Assembly (NCBI GenBank): GCA_009773455.1
Contig: WSXU01000002.1
Coordinates: forward strand, 310,001-374,000
Direction of reading: 5' to 3'
Length of the DNA: 64,000 nucleotides
DNA from: Bacteroidota bacterium
Lineage (GTDB): Bacteria > Bacteroidota > Bacteroidia > Bacteroidales > Lentimicrobiaceae
Part shown: positions 37,668 to 46,975 of the stretch, piece after piece
Layout: every line of letters begins with the position of its first letter
How positions within the stretch are numbered: the stretch's first letter is position 1
Program-made: the position numbers and the translations under genes
Notes under the pieces: model-generated
Told to the model about the DNA's origin: nothing
The model's input: the letters and a program-made list of their open reading frames with translations, nothing else
The model's database searches: none

Positions 37668-38960
37668 CTATTTCGTGTAATATTCGAGCATATCCCGGAT
37701 GGCTTTCCTGCAAACCGGACAAAAGTTATTGTATTTCAACGATTTCATGGTACAATCGAAAGAAGGCCGGTAGATACCCTTACTCAGGTAGCCTCCTCCT
37801 TCATATGCCCCCACAGGATATGCCTCCTTATCGGCTTCCGGTGTAGGAATGGGTGCTCCCGGTGTAACCAGGTTCTTCCATTTTGAATCAAAATCGGTCA
37901 GGGTAGTGAGGTTGGGTTCCCAGGGTTCAACCTTAAGGTTATAGATGTCCTCATAGGCGACTTCAGAATTATAGTATTCATCACCCAATCCGGCAAAAGC
38001 ATGACCAAATTCATGCACAAATACATAATTGGCAAATGCATTGTCACTGGTAAACAGGGCATAGTGGTTATATATTCCGCCACCACCGTAAACCTGAGAG
38101 TTGGCAACAATACAAATCTGGTCATAGGGTACATTGGCAGCCACATCCCTCACGCTTTTCATATCGATTGTAGTCAGATAACGGTCGATGTCGAATGTAT
38201 AGAAAGAACTGTTGAGGATGGTCTTTTTCCAGATATCTTTCCCGGGGCTGTCAGCTCCAGATTCCTGTGAAGGAGCAAGTACACCGGAAATATTTATTTT
38301 ATCCCGGTACTCATCAAATGGTATGCATTGCAGAAGAAAATCCCCAAGCCGGGCACAATCGGCCCTGAATTTATCCATTTCATTAGCCGTATATCCTTCC
38401 GGAATAAAAACGATATCAAGATTCACCGCCGGATCTCCTGATTTTTTCAATACAAATGACGGATATTCGTGCCGGCGTTCCTTTTTGATAAAATAGCTGG
38501 CCGGATCAACCCTGTAGCTGAATTTCTTCACCCACGAGTTGTCCTTCATGTGATTGTAAAAATCAACCATGACAGGCTTCCTGGGAAAAGGAAAAATCAC
38601 GTTCTCAGGATACGACCTGGAGGTCTCCCTGGCTTCTGCCGTTGTCTGCCATTCGGAGAAAAGACTGGAATAACCATGGGTATATATCACTGCACCGGAT
38701 TCGATATCTGTAACAGTAAACCTGTAATTGCCATAATCCACGGCACTGACCAGGTTAACCCTGGAGCCGCCCCAGTGCGGTTCCTCTATCAGCTCATCAA
38801 GTGCGTAAGCATCCGTAGTGCTGTTGCCGGAATGCATGTAATCGAGGCGGAGGGTCTTATTCAGGAAATACTTTTCAAACTGGGCCTCAGCACTGAAACC
38901 CAAAACCATAATGAAAAGAACCATGTAAAATCTCATGAGGGATGCTGTTGTTTCAGGCAA
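37668..38960 (-). CDS. M64 family (IgA peptidase M64-like) metallopeptidase
   Basis: FVHEFGHAFAGLGDEYY zinc motif, VDIVFIPEGYTANEMDKF; signal peptide. Confidence 0.92.
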   Translation of the reverse strand: MPETTASLMRFYMVLFIMVLGFSAEAQFEKYFLNKTLRLDYMHSGNSTTDAYALDELIEEPHWGGSRVNLVSAVDYGNYRFTVTDIESGAVIYTHGYSSLFSEWQTTAEARETSRSYPENVIFPFPRKPVMVDFYNHMKDNSWVKKFSYRVDPASYFIKKERRHEYPSFVLKKSGDPAVNLDIVFIPEGYTANEMDKFRADCARLGDFLLQCIPFDEYRDKINISGVLAPSQESGADSPGKDIWKKTILNSSFYTFDIDRYLTTIDMKSVRDVAANVPYDQICIVANSQVYGGGGIYNHYALFTSDNAFANYVFVHEFGHAFAGLGDEYYNSEVAYEDIYNLKVEPWEPNLTTLTDFDSKWKNLVTPGAPIPTPEADKEAYPVGAYEGGGYLSKGIYRPSFDCTMKSLKYNNFCPVCRKAIRDMLEYYTK

Positions 38961-39181
38961 AAGTAAATAATTACAGGAGTGATCTGACAGTCCTGAAAGT
39001 ATAATTCAGCCATATGTTTCGCTTTAACAGATATTGCTAAAGAGAACCGCCCTGATTGACAATGCATGGGGGCAGAGATAAGAACCCGGAATAAAAAATG
39101 AACCGCTAACCTGATTAATTCCGCTCACATGCCGGACAATACTCTGAATTGTGACTATATTTGTTTTTTAAAAACTGAGTT

Positions 39182-39526
39182 ATGAAAAAAGGTTATTTAG
39201 TCATTATCGGCACCATTCTGCTGGCGGCCTGCGGAACAACAAAACTCATCCAACCTACACAGGCTGATGCTGAGCGCGGTTCTCAGAAATTTACCAATCT
39301 TACCCTTGCCCAGCTGAATCAGGGTAAAGAACTTTATGAACAGAATTGTTCGATATGCCATGGTATAAAGAAACCTGAATCCAGAAATGAAGATCAGTGG
39401 AATAAGATTGTTCCGAATATGGCTGAAAAGGTAAACAGAAAAAAAGGAGAAGGAACTATAAACAACGAGAAACAGGAAATCCTGCTTAAGTACCTCGTTA
39501 CCATGAGCCATTCGCAGGTTAAATAA
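39182..39526 (+). CDS. Small cytochrome c-type lipoprotein
   Basis: Lipobox LLAACGTT; heme motif CSICH; 114 aa. Confidence 0.85.
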   Translation: MKKGYLVIIGTILLAACGTTKLIQPTQADAERGSQKFTNLTLAQLNQGKELYEQNCSICHGIKKPESRNEDQWNKIVPNMAEKVNRKKGEGTINNEKQEILLKYLVTMSHSQVK

Positions 39527-40669
39527 TTAAACCTGGATCCGGTTTAAAACAGGTCTGGCGTATAAATTCAGGAGCAGCTTTCTGAGTTCATTCTGGTCGC
39601 CTTCGATTGGCCCTGTTTTCTGTGAAACATACTCACCGAAACGGGTAAATTCCCCACTGCTATAGTTGGCCGCATAATCATGCTTTCCGGACAACATGTC
39701 GAAGGCAATATAATTGTTTGGAAACAATCTGAACATACTGTGAATCTGCCGGTCCATCTCTGCAGCAGCAGCTTCAGACAGCCCGTTCTGATTCAGTGAT
39801 TTCCCTCTCAGGTCTTCAAGGAAGCTGTTCAGGGGAGTGCCGAAGGAAAAGTGTATTCTCCCTTTTGGGGATGTAATTCCTGAAAGGACACTTTTAAAAT
39901 CTTCATCTTTGTCCTTTATGTATTCCTGCCGGCCCGAAAGGTAGATCTCACGTGTTTTTTCGATATCACACGGCTCGTATTCATAAGAAACGGCCATTGG
40001 AACAATGTTCAGATCTATCAGGGCCTGCAGGGAATCGGCCTGGTAACCACCCAGCATTTTCAACAGGGCCGACTGGGTCAGGTCGTTTCCATCCTTGGTC
40101 CGTCCATTCCGTTGCGCAATCCATACAGATTCACGCTTGCGGAGAATGGCATCAGAGATATAGGCCGAGTGCAGGAGTGCATTCCTGTACATCTGTATTC
40201 TTGAACCATCACGGTAAAAGGTAAACATTCGGTTCAGCTTACCGAAATCAACCACCAAAGGTGAAGTCATCAGGTTGCTGCCAAAGGTGATCTGTGATGT
40301 TTTATGGCCGTTATCCAGCAACAGCACCTGAAGAATAGCTGCATCAAGCACAATATCCCTGTGATTGGATATAAAAAGGTAAGGTTCCCCTGTCTTCAGG
40401 TTCTCCTGGCCGCTCACCGACAAGCCGTCGCTGGTTTTTTTAACAATGGCGTTAACGGCATGATACATGAATTCAGCCTGAAAGGAATCAACAGAGTCAA
40501 GCTTCAGCAACATCTCTTTAACTCCGGCAAGAGGCCGGTCGGGGAAAAGATAGGCCAAAACAATATCAAAAGCAGGATAACCGGTAAGCCTGCGAAGGGC
40601 AGGCTGAACTTCCTCATCCCGGTAAGGCCGCATCAACTCAAATTCTGCTGAATAATTTATTTTGGTCAT
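39527..40669 (-). CDS. Glycerol-3-phosphate/1-acylglycerol-phosphate acyltransferase-like protein
   Basis: NHRDIVLDAAILQ (HX4D motif) and downstream acyltransferase pattern. Confidence 0.8.
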   Translation of the reverse strand: MTKINYSAEFELMRPYRDEEVQPALRRLTGYPAFDIVLAYLFPDRPLAGVKEMLLKLDSVDSFQAEFMYHAVNAIVKKTSDGLSVSGQENLKTGEPYLFISNHRDIVLDAAILQVLLLDNGHKTSQITFGSNLMTSPLVVDFGKLNRMFTFYRDGSRIQMYRNALLHSAYISDAILRKRESVWIAQRNGRTKDGNDLTQSALLKMLGGYQADSLQALIDLNIVPMAVSYEYEPCDIEKTREIYLSGRQEYIKDKDEDFKSVLSGITSPKGRIHFSFGTPLNSFLEDLRGKSLNQNGLSEAAAAEMDRQIHSMFRLFPNNYIAFDMLSGKHDYAANYSSGEFTRFGEYVSQKTGPIEGDQNELRKLLLNLYARPVLNRIQV

Positions 40670-41976
40670 ACCTGGTCTTTTCTCCTGTCAAAAAATATTC
40701 TGGGCTTGCGTGATCCGTCTGAATACTGCAGCTGTTCGAGCAGGAAAGGATCAGAAAATTCAATTCGCGGAGCCACCCTCAATTTCGCCCTGAAATGGTC
40801 TTTGATGGTTTTTTCAAACTCAGGTCCCTTCAGGTTGGTTCCGACCCTGATCAGAATCTCATCGGTATCGATTTCATTCGAAAACACTTCCACAATATAA
40901 TTGTCAATTCCCCTGATATCGTTGAGGATATCGTAAAGTGCCGGTGGATATATGGTTGTTCCCTTGTATTTGATCATCTGCTTTTTCCGTCCGATCAGGC
41001 TTCCGATGCGAAGGGTGGTTCTTCCACACCGACACGGTTCGGTGTAATGGCAGCAGATATCGCCACTTTTAAAGCGCAGCAGGGGCATCCCTTCAATGCC
41101 GAGGGTGGTGAAGGTTAATTCGCCCGGTTCGCCGGGTTTCACAGGGTTCTCATTTTCATCGAGAAATTCAACGATGAGCAGTTCAGGATGATGGTGACCA
41201 CCGCAGCCATGAACACATTCGGTAAATGCCGCACCCATTTCGGTCGATGCATAGGTGGAGAAAAGCTGAATATCCCAGTTTTCAACGATTTGCTTACCCA
41301 GCGTATTCAGTTCAAAATTGCCGTTGCGGATCGGTTCCCCGATGCAAAAGGCAGATTTTACAGACGTGTCGTTGAGCCGGATTCCATTTGCGGCGGCATA
41401 TTCAATCAATTTCAACAGGAAAGAAGGGACGGTCACCAGTGATGTTGGCCTGAACCGGTTGAATGAATCGATCTGCAATTCCGGATTTCCGGGGCCAACC
41501 CTGACCGCAGCAGCCCCCAGCTTACGGATTCCAAGGAAATAAGCCAGTCCGGCCATAAAGCGCCGGTCCATGGTTACCATCAATTGGTAGATATCCGAAG
41601 GAGAGCCGTTGGCGGTGGTGAAAGAAAGATATTCATTGTATGCCAGGCGGTCGAGATCCTTATCGGTAACAGCAAAGGTAATCGGTGTACCCAGGGTTCC
41701 CGAGGTAGTGATGTAATCGATGATTTGCCCGGGTTCCACACAAAGGAAATCCATATTGCTTGCCTGCAGGTTTTCCTTGCCGGTCGTAGGAATATGCTTC
41801 AGATCGGTAAGCTTTCTGATTTTGGAAATATCCGTGTTGTTCTCCCTGAAAAGCCTGGAATAATAGGGAGAATGGTGCTGCAGGTACTGAAGCAGTTCCT
41901 GAAGGCGCGATTCCTGATAGCTGGTAATCTCACCAGGTCCGAGCGTTTCTATTTTAGGAATAACCGATATTGACAT
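40666..41976 (-). CDS. Phenylacetate-CoA ligase-like (PaaK family) AMP-forming adenylating enzyme
   Basis: YITTSGTLGTPITFAVT, STYASTEMGAAFTEC, LLRFKSGDICC. Start at MSISVIPK preferred: a TATTTTTG -7 element (41999-42006) lies downstream of the ORF-track start at 42009. Confidence 0.85.
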   Translation of the reverse strand: MSISVIPKIETLGPGEITSYQESRLQELLQYLQHHSPYYSRLFRENNTDISKIRKLTDLKHIPTTGKENLQASNMDFLCVEPGQIIDYITTSGTLGTPITFAVTDKDLDRLAYNEYLSFTTANGSPSDIYQLMVTMDRRFMAGLAYFLGIRKLGAAAVRVGPGNPELQIDSFNRFRPTSLVTVPSFLLKLIEYAAANGIRLNDTSVKSAFCIGEPIRNGNFELNTLGKQIVENWDIQLFSTYASTEMGAAFTECVHGCGGHHHPELLIVEFLDENENPVKPGEPGELTFTTLGIEGMPLLRFKSGDICCHYTEPCRCGRTTLRIGSLIGRKKQMIKYKGTTIYPPALYDILNDIRGIDNYIVEVFSNEIDTDEILIRVGTNLKGPEFEKTIKDHFRAKLRVAPRIEFSDPFLLEQLQYSDGSRKPRIFFDRRKDQV

Positions 41977-42138
41977 AAACCCATTTGCGGTAAAGGCGCA
42001 AAAATACAATTAATAATGAATTGATGAAGCGGGCATTGGTAAAGGCAATCAGGACAGAAAGCAGCCAGGCGCCGGAGGTGGCTCCTTTTAAAGGCTTCCG
42101 TCCGATTGTTTTCGGTTACTGCTGCTTATCTTTCCCGG

Positions 42139-42178
42139 AAAAGCCGTACGGCTTTCAGAAAAAAGATGCTCATCTTTT
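42139..42178. repeat. Two adjacent palindromes: AAAGCCGTACGGCTTT (42140-42155) and AAAAGATG-CT-CATCTTTT (42161-42178)
   Basis: Read directly; the first shares its core with the 46-bp palindrome that follows. Confidence 0.8.
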
Positions 42179-42190
42179 CAGGAAAAGGAG

Positions 42191-42236
42191 CTTAGGATTT
42201 ATATAAAAGCCGTACGGCTTTTATATAAATCCTAAG
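42191..42236. repeat. Perfect 46-bp uninterrupted palindrome CTTAGGATTTATATAAAAGCCGTACGGCTTTTATATAAATCCTAAG
   Basis: Each 23-nt half is the exact reverse complement of the other; no loop. Confidence 0.95.
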
Positions 42237-42283
42237 GAAGAAATCATAAAGGGGGGCTTAAGGGTATCGATAACCGGATCAAG

Positions 42284-43963
42284 CTATTTCTCAATAACCT
42301 CCATCAGCATCGCCTCCACTTCCTCCCGGTCAACCTTCCGGGGAATTTCCTTTTCAAGGGATAATTTGAACTTCTCCGCAGCCTTTGCCGGAAGTCCGCT
42401 TAAGTTGTAATACCTGCCAGCCAGAAAATAGGGGTAATAATAGCCCGGGTTCAGGTCAAGGTAATGATTGATAAAGGCTTCTGTGAGGAATCCTGAATGT
42501 CTCTTGTCCAACCTGTTTTTCAACCAGGCGGTTGTTTTCATGTATTCCCTGTAACGGGTCCATTCGCCGGATAGTAAAAAAGTATCTGCCGGGATGGTGA
42601 GTTCCCGGATGTCGATTTCGTTCCGAAAATCAGGTTTTCCATTAAATACGGCATTTAAATCATAACAGAGATAAGCGCCCTCCTGGTAAGGGTCTGTTGA
42701 AACCCACACTTTCAGTTCGGCGGGCTTAAAGATCACCGAATGATGGGCGATCAGCTGGTTGATGGCCTTTTCGTTTCCGAGCCCGATGTCAGCATTCTTC
42801 AGGCCCTTTCTGTCGCGCAATATGCCGGCAGCACTTACAGGATTTAGCTCAGGTGTTTGGTTAAGCAGTTCTTCAACCCGCTGATAACGATAGGGCGAGG
42901 CGCTTTCAGCCATACTTTCAGTGGTGAGTTTATCCCTGCTGAAGGTATCGCCCTGGAAATGGTTGGTGACTATCAGCCTTGATCGGGCCGGTGAAAATAC
43001 GCCCGTTTTCTCCGGCGATTTTTCAATCAGGACAGCCCTGTTTTCCTTTGCAGACCCAATCAGGAAAGATTCGGAAACAAAAGTCTGGTTTTCGCGGGCA
43101 ATTTGAATGGCTTCATCGGTGGTGGCCGCATATTGCAGAATGGTTCTGGCAAGGATAGAAACCGGTGTTTTTGCCTTCCACGGGATCGATGATTTTGCTG
43201 AATTCAGCGTGATGGTGAGCCCTTTTTCATTCATCCCGGATACCACCCCGGTCATGCCGCCCCAGGTCAGCATCATCAGGCGGTAGCCCTTGTCGGGGTT
43301 GAGAAAAACCACGATTTTGTTACGCGCAAAATCCTCGCCCATATAAAAGTCGAAATTCCGGCCGATGATGAGTGTACTGTCTTCCGAATCGCCATTCCAG
43401 GCTGCAAAAGCCGTGCATCCCACCAGGTTCAGGTTCTGCATGGCATGGCCGATATCGTGCGCAGCATGATAATTCAGGATACGCTGGTAGTTCGGGGCTA
43501 TGAAATCATACTCAGAAGATGCAGCCATGGAAACCCCATAGATTTCCTGCTGATTTTCCTCCGGGACATAAACATCCATATCGCGGTTAAACCAGGCCAC
43601 AAAGTACTTCAGGGTATTGATATACCAGGGTGACGGAACCATTTCGCGCAACCGTGCCACGAACACCTCTTCCTGGTAACCGATCAGCTCCCTGGTAAGT
43701 ATCCCGTTGATCAATCCCATCTCAAAGGGGCTGCCTTCAAGGTACATTTCATAAATTCCCAGCCTGTTTTTCCGTATCCAGCTGTTTTTACAGGTGAGTA
43801 TTCCGGGAGCCACCGTATCACGCCCGAGGCCGGTCGGGATTTTATTTCCGACATCGGGTGGATTAAAACTCACCGCCTGAAAATAATAGATGATGAAGGC
43901 AGCCAGCAGCAACAGCAGCAGCAACAGGATACGGACAAGCCGGTATCTGAAAAATTTCTTCAT
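42284..43963 (-). CDS. C45 family autoproteolytic acyltransferase/hydrolase-like (Ntn) protein with N-terminal TM
   Basis: NLVGCTAFAAWNGDSEDSTLIIGRNFDFYMGEDFARNKIVV; candidate Cys nucleophile; C-terminal TPR-like helices. Confidence 0.82.
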   Translation of the reverse strand: MKKFFRYRLVRILLLLLLLLAAFIIYYFQAVSFNPPDVGNKIPTGLGRDTVAPGILTCKNSWIRKNRLGIYEMYLEGSPFEMGLINGILTRELIGYQEEVFVARLREMVPSPWYINTLKYFVAWFNRDMDVYVPEENQQEIYGVSMAASSEYDFIAPNYQRILNYHAAHDIGHAMQNLNLVGCTAFAAWNGDSEDSTLIIGRNFDFYMGEDFARNKIVVFLNPDKGYRLMMLTWGGMTGVVSGMNEKGLTITLNSAKSSIPWKAKTPVSILARTILQYAATTDEAIQIARENQTFVSESFLIGSAKENRAVLIEKSPEKTGVFSPARSRLIVTNHFQGDTFSRDKLTTESMAESASPYRYQRVEELLNQTPELNPVSAAGILRDRKGLKNADIGLGNEKAINQLIAHHSVIFKPAELKVWVSTDPYQEGAYLCYDLNAVFNGKPDFRNEIDIRELTIPADTFLLSGEWTRYREYMKTTAWLKNRLDKRHSGFLTEAFINHYLDLNPGYYYPYFLAGRYYNLSGLPAKAAEKFKLSLEKEIPRKVDREEVEAMLMEVIEK

Positions 43964-43965
43964 GA

Positions 43966-45465
43966 TCAGGCGTTCCTTATTTTCTGTACAACAGATTGAA
44001 TATCGATAAAATTTCCGGCTGTGATCAGTGCTCCGATGGTAACACCCAGCATACCGTGATTGTTGATGTTCTGCCCGGTAAAATAGAAATTCGGAATTTT
44101 AGTCCTGACGGAAATAAAGGTTTTCAGCGCATTGTTACAGTCCTTTTCAATGCCGTACATCGATCCGTTCACGGATCCGGTATAATCGCGGAAGGTCAAT
44201 GGTGTGGCGGCGTAGGAATGCAACACATTACCCTTAATTTCAGGAAGCTTTTTCAGAATCAGGGTGGTTAGCGCTTCCATCTTTTCCTGTTTAAACCTCC
44301 TGTAATCCTCACCCCGCCTGCCGGTAACCGTATTTTCCCATTGTCTGACTTCGTTGTATTCCAGCATCGTAACAACTGTAATGCTTTCAGCGTAACCTGT
44401 ATCGCCGTCTTTGGTTGTGTAAAGCATATATCCATGCGGCCATGGTTTGCCCGGGGTCCTGTTGATGTCCCATACATCCTCATCCACCGAGTAATAGAGG
44501 TTCCCGTTCCGGTGTCGGATTTTCCCCTTCCCAACAACCAGGTAAAGCACAAAAGCGCCGATGGTGTTCTCAATATTCCGGATTCTGTCGGTGTAAACTT
44601 TTGGAAGTTTCCCGGGTTCGATCCAGTCGAGGCTTACCGCCGGATGCACGGCCGAGATAAAATTGTCTGCAAAATAAGCTTCACCCGCGGATGTTTCTGC
44701 TGATGCAACTCTCTTACCTTCGAAGGATAACCTTGTTACCTTTTTGCCGGTCAGCACCAAACCGCCTTGTTGCTCAATCTTTGAAACAAGGGCATTGGCC
44801 AGTTGGTGCCCGCCTCCTGACATCCTGTAAGCACTCCCCAGGTAAAAGTTGTTGGTATTGGCAAGCAGATTGACCGGGGTCTTCTTTGAATTTCCGCAGT
44901 AAAGACCGTTGTTGCCCGCCAGCACGGCACGAAGAAGCTTGTTCTGTGTCAGGTTATTGATGAAATCAAAAGCGCTTTCATTGTAGCTGAAAAAGTAGGC
45001 TGCCTTATCTGTTTCATCGTCGAAGATCCCGAGGGTATTTACCTGGTTGCTGACCCTTTTGATGGTATCAATATAGGCATCAATCGCTGATTCTTCACCG
45101 GGAAAATATTGCTTCAGGTTTTTAGAAAAATTATCATATCCGGTGGAGAACCTGAATTCCCGGTCACCGATTGAAATCACATCATAACCTTCATCATCGA
45201 GCCGTTGTACTTTAAATTTATCAACCAGACCGAGGTATCTGAAAATCTGGTATAGTGGCTGACCTTTATCATACGAGCCAATATAGTGCATGCCGGTGTC
45301 GAACAGGCAGCCATTGCGGCTGAATGTCTGAAGGTTGCCCCCGGCTTTTTTGTCCCTTTCAAGAACACAGACTCTGTAATTGTTCTGAGAAAGGATGCCG
45401 GCGCACATCAGACCTCCCAGGCCACCGCCGATAATTACGAAATCGTATCGTTGATCAGTGTGCAA
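43966..45465 (-). CDS. FAD-dependent oxidoreductase, phytoene desaturase/CrtI-CrtO-like
   Basis: YDFVIIGGGLGGLMCAGILSQNNYRVCVLERDKKAGGNLQTF; C-terminal NFYFTGQNINNHGMLGVTIGALITAG. Confidence 0.88.
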   Translation of the reverse strand: MHTDQRYDFVIIGGGLGGLMCAGILSQNNYRVCVLERDKKAGGNLQTFSRNGCLFDTGMHYIGSYDKGQPLYQIFRYLGLVDKFKVQRLDDEGYDVISIGDREFRFSTGYDNFSKNLKQYFPGEESAIDAYIDTIKRVSNQVNTLGIFDDETDKAAYFFSYNESAFDFINNLTQNKLLRAVLAGNNGLYCGNSKKTPVNLLANTNNFYLGSAYRMSGGGHQLANALVSKIEQQGGLVLTGKKVTRLSFEGKRVASAETSAGEAYFADNFISAVHPAVSLDWIEPGKLPKVYTDRIRNIENTIGAFVLYLVVGKGKIRHRNGNLYYSVDEDVWDINRTPGKPWPHGYMLYTTKDGDTGYAESITVVTMLEYNEVRQWENTVTGRRGEDYRRFKQEKMEALTTLILKKLPEIKGNVLHSYAATPLTFRDYTGSVNGSMYGIEKDCNNALKTFISVRTKIPNFYFTGQNINNHGMLGVTIGALITAGNFIDIQSVVQKIRNA

Positions 45466-45466
45466 G

Positions 45467-46975
45467 TTAAAATGATTTTAGTTTATTGATCAGATAATCA
45501 TACCCCAGCAGTTCGGAACAGGTAAGCACCGAACCGATGGAAACACCAAGTATTCCATGCATGTTCAGGTTCTGACCGGTATAAAGCAGGTTCGATATCC
45601 TTGATCGCGGTGAAACAAGGCCTGCATATGGGTCCTTCCAGTTTTTCAGTATCCCGTATGCGGATCCTTCAGGCGTACCCGTGTAATCGCGGTAAGTCAG
45701 CGGTGTGGACGTATGAAATGTCTTGATTGATCCTTTGAATCCGGGCAGTTTCCTTTCAACAAAATCAATCAGCTTTCCGGCCTTTTGATTTTTAAATTCC
45801 AGATAAGATTCGCCCCTGCGTCCCACTGCTGTATGAGCCCACTGCTCCACTTCCTCATAACGCATATAGGTAATCACAATGGCGCTGTCGGCCCATTCTT
45901 CAGACCTGGAAACAGCCGGGGTATACATCATAAAGTGGGTAGGCCAGTCGCTGATCCGGTAACCCGTGGTCCAGGTATTGACCTCTGCGAAATGGTGATG
46001 GTTGAAATTCAGGTAAGGGAATGATTCTTCCTTAAAAGTCACATAAAGGGTAAACATTCCTATGGTATTTTTCATGCTGTTGATCCGCTGCCTGTGACCT
46101 CTTTTCGACAGTGAATCTTCAATCAGGTTAACCGTCAGGGATGGGTGAAGATTGGAAATAAAGTGTTTCCCGTTGATGCGTGTTCCGTCTTTCAGCCGGG
46201 CAAATCCGATGGTTCTGTTTGCGCCGCCAAGGCAATCAACTTCAGCATTTTTAAAAATGTGACCGCCAAAATCCTCAATTTTCCTGGCAAGTTGCACGGC
46301 AAGCTGCGAACTGCCATCCACCAGTCGCCAGGCACTGGTCATAAAAGAATAACAAATCAGGGCATGCACATAGAACGGCGTGCTGTCCTCAACACCTGCA
46401 TAAAGGGAGTTGGTTCCGGCAAGCACCTGCTGAAGCTTATAATCGGCAGTTACTCCCTTCAGCGTATCAAATGCGCTTGAAGTAAGATACTTATGTTTGC
46501 CTGAATCGTTTGGTGATTCACTTAATGAAAATAAAGGGAAAGAGTTGCAGGCTTTCTCCATCAGCTCAACATAAGCGGTCAGGTTCCGACGTTCACCGGG
46601 GAAACAGGAAGACAAATGTTCGATAAAGTTATGCTTCCCCTGGGCAAATGGATATTCAACAGGATCACCGTTAAAGGATATCTTTTCAAAGGCATCCATA
46701 TCCATCCTCCGGATTTTAAGCTTATCAAAAACACCGAAGTATTTGAAATACCGGTTAAGCGTTTCACCTTCGCCAAGGCTTTCGGTGAAATTAAGGCCTG
46801 TATTGAAAATAACCCCGTTCCGGGCAAATGACTGAATGCTTCCTCCGATCCTGTTGTTTTTTTCAAGTACACAAACACTGAAACCCTCATGGCTGAGAAT
46901 ATTGGCACAGAGCAATCCGCCCAGGCCGGCCCCGACCACCACAACATCATAGTTCTCCGAAGGACCGTTTTTCAT
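45467..46975 (-). CDS. FAD-dependent oxidoreductase, phytoene desaturase/CrtI-CrtO-like (tandem paralogue)
   Basis: YDVVVVGAGLGGLLCANILSHEGFSVCVLEKNNRIGGSIQSF; NLLYTGQNLNMHGILGVSIGSVLTC. Confidence 0.88.
   Translation of the reverse strand: MKNGPSENYDVVVVGAGLGGLLCANILSHEGFSVCVLEKNNRIGGSIQSFARNGVIFNTGLNFTESLGEGETLNRYFKYFGVFDKLKIRRMDMDAFEKISFNGDPVEYPFAQGKHNFIEHLSSCFPGERRNLTAYVELMEKACNSFPLFSLSESPNDSGKHKYLTSSAFDTLKGVTADYKLQQVLAGTNSLYAGVEDSTPFYVHALICYSFMTSAWRLVDGSSQLAVQLARKIEDFGGHIFKNAEVDCLGGANRTIGFARLKDGTRINGKHFISNLHPSLTVNLIEDSLSKRGHRQRINSMKNTIGMFTLYVTFKEESFPYLNFNHHHFAEVNTWTTGYRISDWPTHFMMYTPAVSRSEEWADSAIVITYMRYEEVEQWAHTAVGRRGESYLEFKNQKAGKLIDFVERKLPGFKGSIKTFHTSTPLTYRDYTGTPEGSAYGILKNWKDPYAGLVSPRSRISNLLYTGQNLNMHGILGVSIGSVLTCSELLGYDYLINKLKSF

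Noticed and set aside
37668-38960. M64 peptidase as a possible IgA-degrading virulence factor
   Set aside because: Family name does not establish substrate; common in environmental Bacteroidota and nothing in the neighbourhood supports a host role.
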